40,002 bases of DNA from Methanobacteriaceae archaeon. Lineage in GTDB: Archaea; Methanobacteriota; Methanobacteria; Methanobacteriales; Methanobacteriaceae. Below the pieces are notes generated by a model that was given only the letters and a program-made list of their open reading frames with translations, was not told the DNA's origin and ran no database searches. The translations under genes and the position numbers were made by a program. Positions within the stretch are counted from its first letter, which is position 1; every line of letters starts with the position of its first letter. The stretch is taken from assembly GCA_013403005.1 (NCBI GenBank), contig JACBOA010000014.1, positions 1-40,002 of the forward strand, given 5' to 3'. Positions 36,439 through 40,002 of the stretch are shown here, one piece after another.

Positions 36439-37947
36439 CTAATTAGCATTTTTTACCCAGAATACCTTTATTATTCCAAATCCATGAGTATCATTAGCTG
36501 GAATTACAGCAACAAGTGTACAATTTTGGTTAACAAAATTCACTGTAGCTTCATCATCCGCCCATAAATCTTCAAAAAGAATGTATTCTGCTTTTAAATC
36601 TTTTAACATGTCTGAGGTGTTGATCTGGAATCTTTCGAGGCCGTAATAATTGTATTTATCATGTAATGCTATCCAATAATTGTGGTTTCCCACAACAATG
36701 CTTCCCGGGGGTATATATTTTTGAACTTCTTCTTTAATCTCCATATAATTGTAATCTTTAGTTTTTTCTAAAAAGTTATCCAATAACATACAGTTTCCAA
36801 TAATTAAAACCAACCATAATACCAAAATGGAAATTGATAAAATTCCTTTTTTATTCATTTCTAAATGAATTTTATCTTTAAAAGTTAAAGCAATTAGAAT
36901 AGAGAAATAAGGCATGATTATTCCAAGGTAAATAAAGTATTTACGGTATAATAAAGCAGATAGAACCACAAAATTTACAATTAAAATTATTAGTAAAAAT
37001 TTATCACCGAAATTTCTCTCACGAACCATATAAAACAAACCTACAATCATCAATGTAAAAGCAGCTGCAAATACAACCAGGGTCAGGACTTCCCCCTGAT
37101 AACTAACAAGCCAATGGTAAAGATTAATGAAACGTGTTGGTTCTGTTATAATATTATCGATTGGATTTGAAGGTGATTCACCTATATTATCCATGAATTG
37201 GCCCGTGAAAGCCTTTAGGTCCATGAGTATGTATAATAAATAAAGAATTAATGGTATAAAAAATCCTGAAATGAAGCTTGAAATTTCTTTGAAACTTAAA
37301 TAAAATTTTAACTTTTTAAAATCTATTTTCTCAATTAAAATAATTAATAAAACCGCAAGTACAGCAATAAGACCATTAGGATGAGATAAAATTGAAAGAG
37401 TGGCAAAAAAAGCAGCAGCAAAATAATAAACCAACTTAGAATTCTTCAACGCCAAAAAGGTGAAATAAAGAGCAACAACCATAAAACAAGCCACAGCAAT
37501 CTCCATCCGAGCATTCCGAGAAACAAAAAAAAACAAAGGATTCAAAACCAACAAAAAAGAAGCCAACAAACCCACCCTCTTATTATACAAATTCAAACCA
37601 AACAAATATGTAAATAAAACCGTTAAAAAACCTAAAAAAACACCAACCATCCGAGCCTGCACAATCCCAAAACCAAACAATTTAAAAGAACCAGCCAACA
37701 ACAAAAAATACACCGGAGGCTGCCAATAAGTAAAATTAGCAATATTATAAAAATCATAAATCATACTAGTACCCATATATCCAAACATAGCCAAATTATA
37801 AGCAGGATTAACAAACCAATTCTCATCGCCATTGATTACGGGAAATTTATCAAGATTAAAAGAATATAAAACTACGTAACAGAATAATATCAATAATATT
37901 TCCTTATTTTTCCAAAAAAACTTTTTTGCCCCAATTTTAGTATTCAT
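36439..37947 (-). CDS. GT39-family membrane glycosyltransferase, copy B
   Basis: A 502-aa paralogue of copy A, with the same topology, the acidic pair in GDENW (Asp41, Glu42) and a C-terminal external domain. Start ATG 37947 was preferred to a TTG three codons earlier; no ribosome site is visible for either. It is the upstream gene of the pair. The last 280 residues differ from copy A at many sites, especially the external domain, so the two could use different acceptors. It is divergent from the GT-C-like gene at 38153 across about 200 bp. Confidence 0.8.
   Translation of the reverse strand: MNTKIGAKKFFWKNKEILLILFCYVVLYSFNLDKFPVINGDENWFVNPAYNLAMFGYMGTSMIYDFYNIANFTYWQPPVYFLLLAGSFKLFGFGIVQARMVGVFLGFLTVLFTYLFGLNLYNKRVGLLASFLLVLNPLFFFVSRNARMEIAVACFMVVALYFTFLALKNSKLVYYFAAAFFATLSILSHPNGLIAVLAVLLIILIEKIDFKKLKFYLSFKEISSFISGFFIPLILYLLYILMDLKAFTGQFMDNIGESPSNPIDNIITEPTRFINLYHWLVSYQGEVLTLVVFAAAFTLMIVGLFYMVRERNFGDKFLLIILIVNFVVLSALLYRKYFIYLGIIMPYFSILIALTFKDKIHLEMNKKGILSISILVLWLVLIIGNCMLLDNFLEKTKDYNYMEIKEEVQKYIPPGSIVVGNHNYWIALHDKYNYYGLERFQINTSDMLKDLKAEYILFEDLWADDEATVNFVNQNCTLVAVIPANDTHGFGIIKVFWVKNAN
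37277..37876 (-). repeat. 600-bp near-identical block, copy B
   Basis: Partner of 35742-36341. The two lie in direct orientation 1535 bp apart, so recombination between them would delete one gene equivalent and leave a single hybrid. Confidence 0.85.
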
Positions 37948-38152
37948 GTAAATCAAATAAGGATTTTTTAAGGAATTGATGATGTTTAATTCTTATAATC
38001 AGTCAAAGGATAGATAACTGGGATCAAAACGATTCATGAAGTGTATAATTTTATTTGTTAAACAATCAATTTGGCCCCATAATAAATGAATGATCTAAAC
38101 ATTATAAATATGTATATTGAAAAGCAGATATTGAAATACTCAAGGTTTTTCC

Positions 38153-39562
38153 ATGATTAAAGATTACATTAACTTATTAAGTGAACTGGATTTCACCAAA
38201 TTTCCCTATATTCTGATTTTCATTATTATTTTTATGCTATCTAGGGTTCCATTTTTAAATCTGGGTTTTGGTAATGATCCTGATGCCTGGAGGATAGCCA
38301 ACACTGCATTCGATTTAAATCAATTCCTGATCTATCATACTTCACGTTTTCCAGGATATCCTTTACCAGAGTATGTAAATTCTCTGGTTATTAACTATGG
38401 TTGGGTGGCAACTAACAGCCTCACCATGATCCTGACACTAATTTCAATACTGGTATTTGCCAAAATATTAAAAGAACTTGAAGTTGAAAGTAAAGGATTA
38501 ATAGTGCTAACATTTGCTTTTTTACCAATTGTGTGGATTAACAGTGTTAATACCATGGATTATATGTGGGCTGTGACTTTCATCGTCATCAGCTGGTACT
38601 TTGTAATAAAAAAACATTTTTTATTGGCTGGTTTAATGATGGGTTTAGCTATATCCTCCAGACCAACATCAGCCATACTCATAATTCCCTTTATGTATCT
38701 CATAACATCTGAAAATGATATTAAAAAATCATTATACTTTCTTTTAACATCATTAGCCGTGAGTATTGCCTTATTCTCCCCATTATTTTTCCAGTATGGA
38801 TTGGGTTTTATCAGCTTTTATGGTAAACTAATAGATTTGAACCTTGTATACAATGATCTCATTTCCTCTTTCGGACTTTTATCTGTGCTTGCTTTTATAT
38901 TATTAATAATTAAAACAAAAAAGAAAGACCTGACTTATATTAAACAGGATAACCATATGATTTTTGCTTTATTCGTAGTTTTTCTAGTTATAGTTTTATT
39001 TCTAATTAGCCCCTATGAAACAGCATATATCTTGCCTGCAATTCCCTTCGGACTTTATTTCTTAAGTCAAATTGGTAGTAAAAGAATCTTCAATATTTTT
39101 TGCATTTTTTTAATTTTAAACTCTTTTATTACAGTAAGCCTGAATTTTGAAACCTCCCAGATAGTGGAAAAAGGAGTAGTTTTTACTGACGCAGAGGATC
39201 GCATCCTACTAATTACAACTTTAGAAAAATTGACAAAAACTGAATTTAACAACTCAATTATTATCACCGGAGAATACTATCCCATTTTACATTATTTATC
39301 GAAAAAATCCGCGGCCAAACCCCAGAAATACATGGCAGAAAGCGATCCAAAAAATATACAAGTTTCATATTGGGATCCGGAAAGAAACACAAGTTACATT
39401 TACATGGCCAGTTCTGATGATATAATCAAATGGCAAATTAAAGGATATAAAATTTATTTTATGGGCCCATCCGCTTTGGAGCTGATTAAAATCAATTATA
39501 AATATGATTTAAGAACATTTAACGCTTCTAACATATTCAATTCAATCCAGCTTCAATTATAG
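38153..39562 (+). CDS. GT-C-like polytopic membrane protein
   Basis: A 469-aa protein with about 10 hydrophobic segments and a small C-terminal external domain (about 345-469). The first loop holds GFGNDPDAW (acidic residues near 42-44) and the region SRFPGYPLPEY, similar in placing to the active loop of GT-C glycosyltransferases (ArnT or DUF2029-like). RPTSAI follows in a later segment, also typical of these families. The donor is likely a polyprenyl-phosphate sugar, but the family cannot be fixed by eye. Only a weak AAGG precedes ATG. It converges on the partial gene at the right edge. Confidence 0.6.
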   Translation: MIKDYINLLSELDFTKFPYILIFIIIFMLSRVPFLNLGFGNDPDAWRIANTAFDLNQFLIYHTSRFPGYPLPEYVNSLVINYGWVATNSLTMILTLISILVFAKILKELEVESKGLIVLTFAFLPIVWINSVNTMDYMWAVTFIVISWYFVIKKHFLLAGLMMGLAISSRPTSAILIIPFMYLITSENDIKKSLYFLLTSLAVSIALFSPLFFQYGLGFISFYGKLIDLNLVYNDLISSFGLLSVLAFILLIIKTKKKDLTYIKQDNHMIFALFVVFLVIVLFLISPYETAYILPAIPFGLYFLSQIGSKRIFNIFCIFLILNSFITVSLNFETSQIVEKGVVFTDAEDRILLITTLEKLTKTEFNNSIIITGEYYPILHYLSKKSAAKPQKYMAESDPKNIQVSYWDPERNTSYIYMASSDDIIKWQIKGYKIYFMGPSALELIKINYKYDLRTFNASNIFNSIQLQL

Positions 39563-39585
39563 GCTGACTTGACACGAATATAATC

Positions 39586-40002
39586 TTAAAATTTCGGAAT
39601 TTGATTGATAGTGTTATTATAACGATCTTTTATGAGGAAAGTTCCATCAGCAATATAAACATTTATATCCTGATGTTGGTCCTGGAAACCTTTCGTACCT
39701 CCATAAACCCCATCCGGGTACAAGCCATTGGAAACTTTTCTACCAGTCATCCAAGCTAACTTCTCAGCAATCAATCTATCAGACCAGATGACCTGATTAT
39801 TATGAGTATTATCTATAATATAAGATTTTAAAGGGTTATAATGCCCTTCAAATGGTATTTGGAGGTTCTCCCAGTGACCTGATTCTTTGTTGGGTAAACT
39901 CCCCACAATAATAGCCATTCCCAGCAATGAGTAGAACACAACCATAATTAGAAACACTATAGAAACAACAGATCCATGATTATTTTCCAGATATTCATAT
40001 CC
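39586..40002 (-). CDS. Partial gene at right edge: membrane protein C-terminus
   Basis: The frame is open from its stop at 39586 through the window's last base, giving the C-terminal 138 residues of a longer protein. A hydrophobic segment (VSIVFLIMVVFYSLLGMAIIVG) is followed by an external domain with WENLQIPFEGHYNPLKSYI, NQVIWSDRLIAEKLAWMTGRKV and INVYIADGTFLI. This layout matches the external tail of GT-C enzymes such as the neighbours, so another glycosyltransferase is a fair guess. The start lies outside the window. Confidence 0.6.
   Translation of the reverse strand, partial: GYEYLENNHGSVVSIVFLIMVVFYSLLGMAIIVGSLPNKESGHWENLQIPFEGHYNPLKSYIIDNTHNNQVIWSDRLIAEKLAWMTGRKVSNGLYPDGVYGGTKGFQDQHQDINVYIADGTFLIKDRYNNTINQIPKF

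Overview
The window reads as an AT-rich chromosomal stretch of a mesophilic Methanobacterium-like euryarchaeon (order Methanobacteriales). This rests on protein families: a MJ0158-type PLP enzyme, DUF2070, an Era-like GTPase with OapB/ArvB and OapC/ArvC partners, RqcH, an STT3/AglB oligosaccharyltransferase, class III signal-peptide pilins, and HisKA_2 PAS kinases. It also rests on archaeal signals: TATA boxes of the TTTATATA type, GGAGG/GGTGA ribosome sites, and U-tract terminators. I found no rRNA, tRNA, CRISPR array, insertion sequence or integrase.

Layout. 0.2-5.5 kb: a membrane-anchored PIG-L deacetylase, then on the minus strand RNA 3'-phosphate cyclase (rtcA), an operon of a NYN-domain protein and a MJ0158-family PLP enzyme, and a small unknown. 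5.7-12.9 kb: two HisKA_2 sensor kinases (one with an N-terminal receiver and five PAS domains), each next to a CPBP-family membrane protease. 13.3-15.9 kb: a VOC protein, a small unknown, a three-gene operon around DUF2089 with a palindrome-rich promoter, and a 2[4Fe-4S] ferredoxin. 16.1-18.5 kb: a possible micro-ORF with a hairpin-masked ribosome site, a DUF6282 hydrolase overlapping the fumarase beta subunit, and a zinc-ribbon/tail-anchor protein. 18.8-28.8 kb: an AAA+ ATPase, DUF2070, an EMC6-like protein, RqcH, the Era-like GTPase/OapB/OapC operon, and a UPF0173 hydrolase overlapping a membrane-tethered protein with a PLD/TrmB-C-like sensor domain. 29-40 kb: a surface/glycosylation region with a GT-B glycosyltransferase, three tiny class III signal-peptide proteins (two absent from ordinary ORF calling because of size or start codon), a winged-helix protein between two of them, STT3, two tandem GT39-like enzymes that share a nearly identical 600-bp block, another GT-C-like membrane protein and a truncated gene at the right edge.

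How the genes fit together. The last 11 kb looks like a module that makes and glycosylates short pilin-like surface proteins: pilins, an oligosaccharyltransferase, and lipid-sugar-dependent GT-C enzymes. The centre holds conserved archaeal housekeeping genes for ribosome rescue, membrane-protein biogenesis and a GTPase operon. The left part holds RNA-end processing and signal transduction. The points most worth following are the promoter dyad at the second pilin gene, the gene-converted GT39 pair with alien codon use, the altered WWDYG motif of STT3, and the duplicated palindromes before the DUF2089 operon. All similarity calls come from reading motifs by eye; no database search was run.
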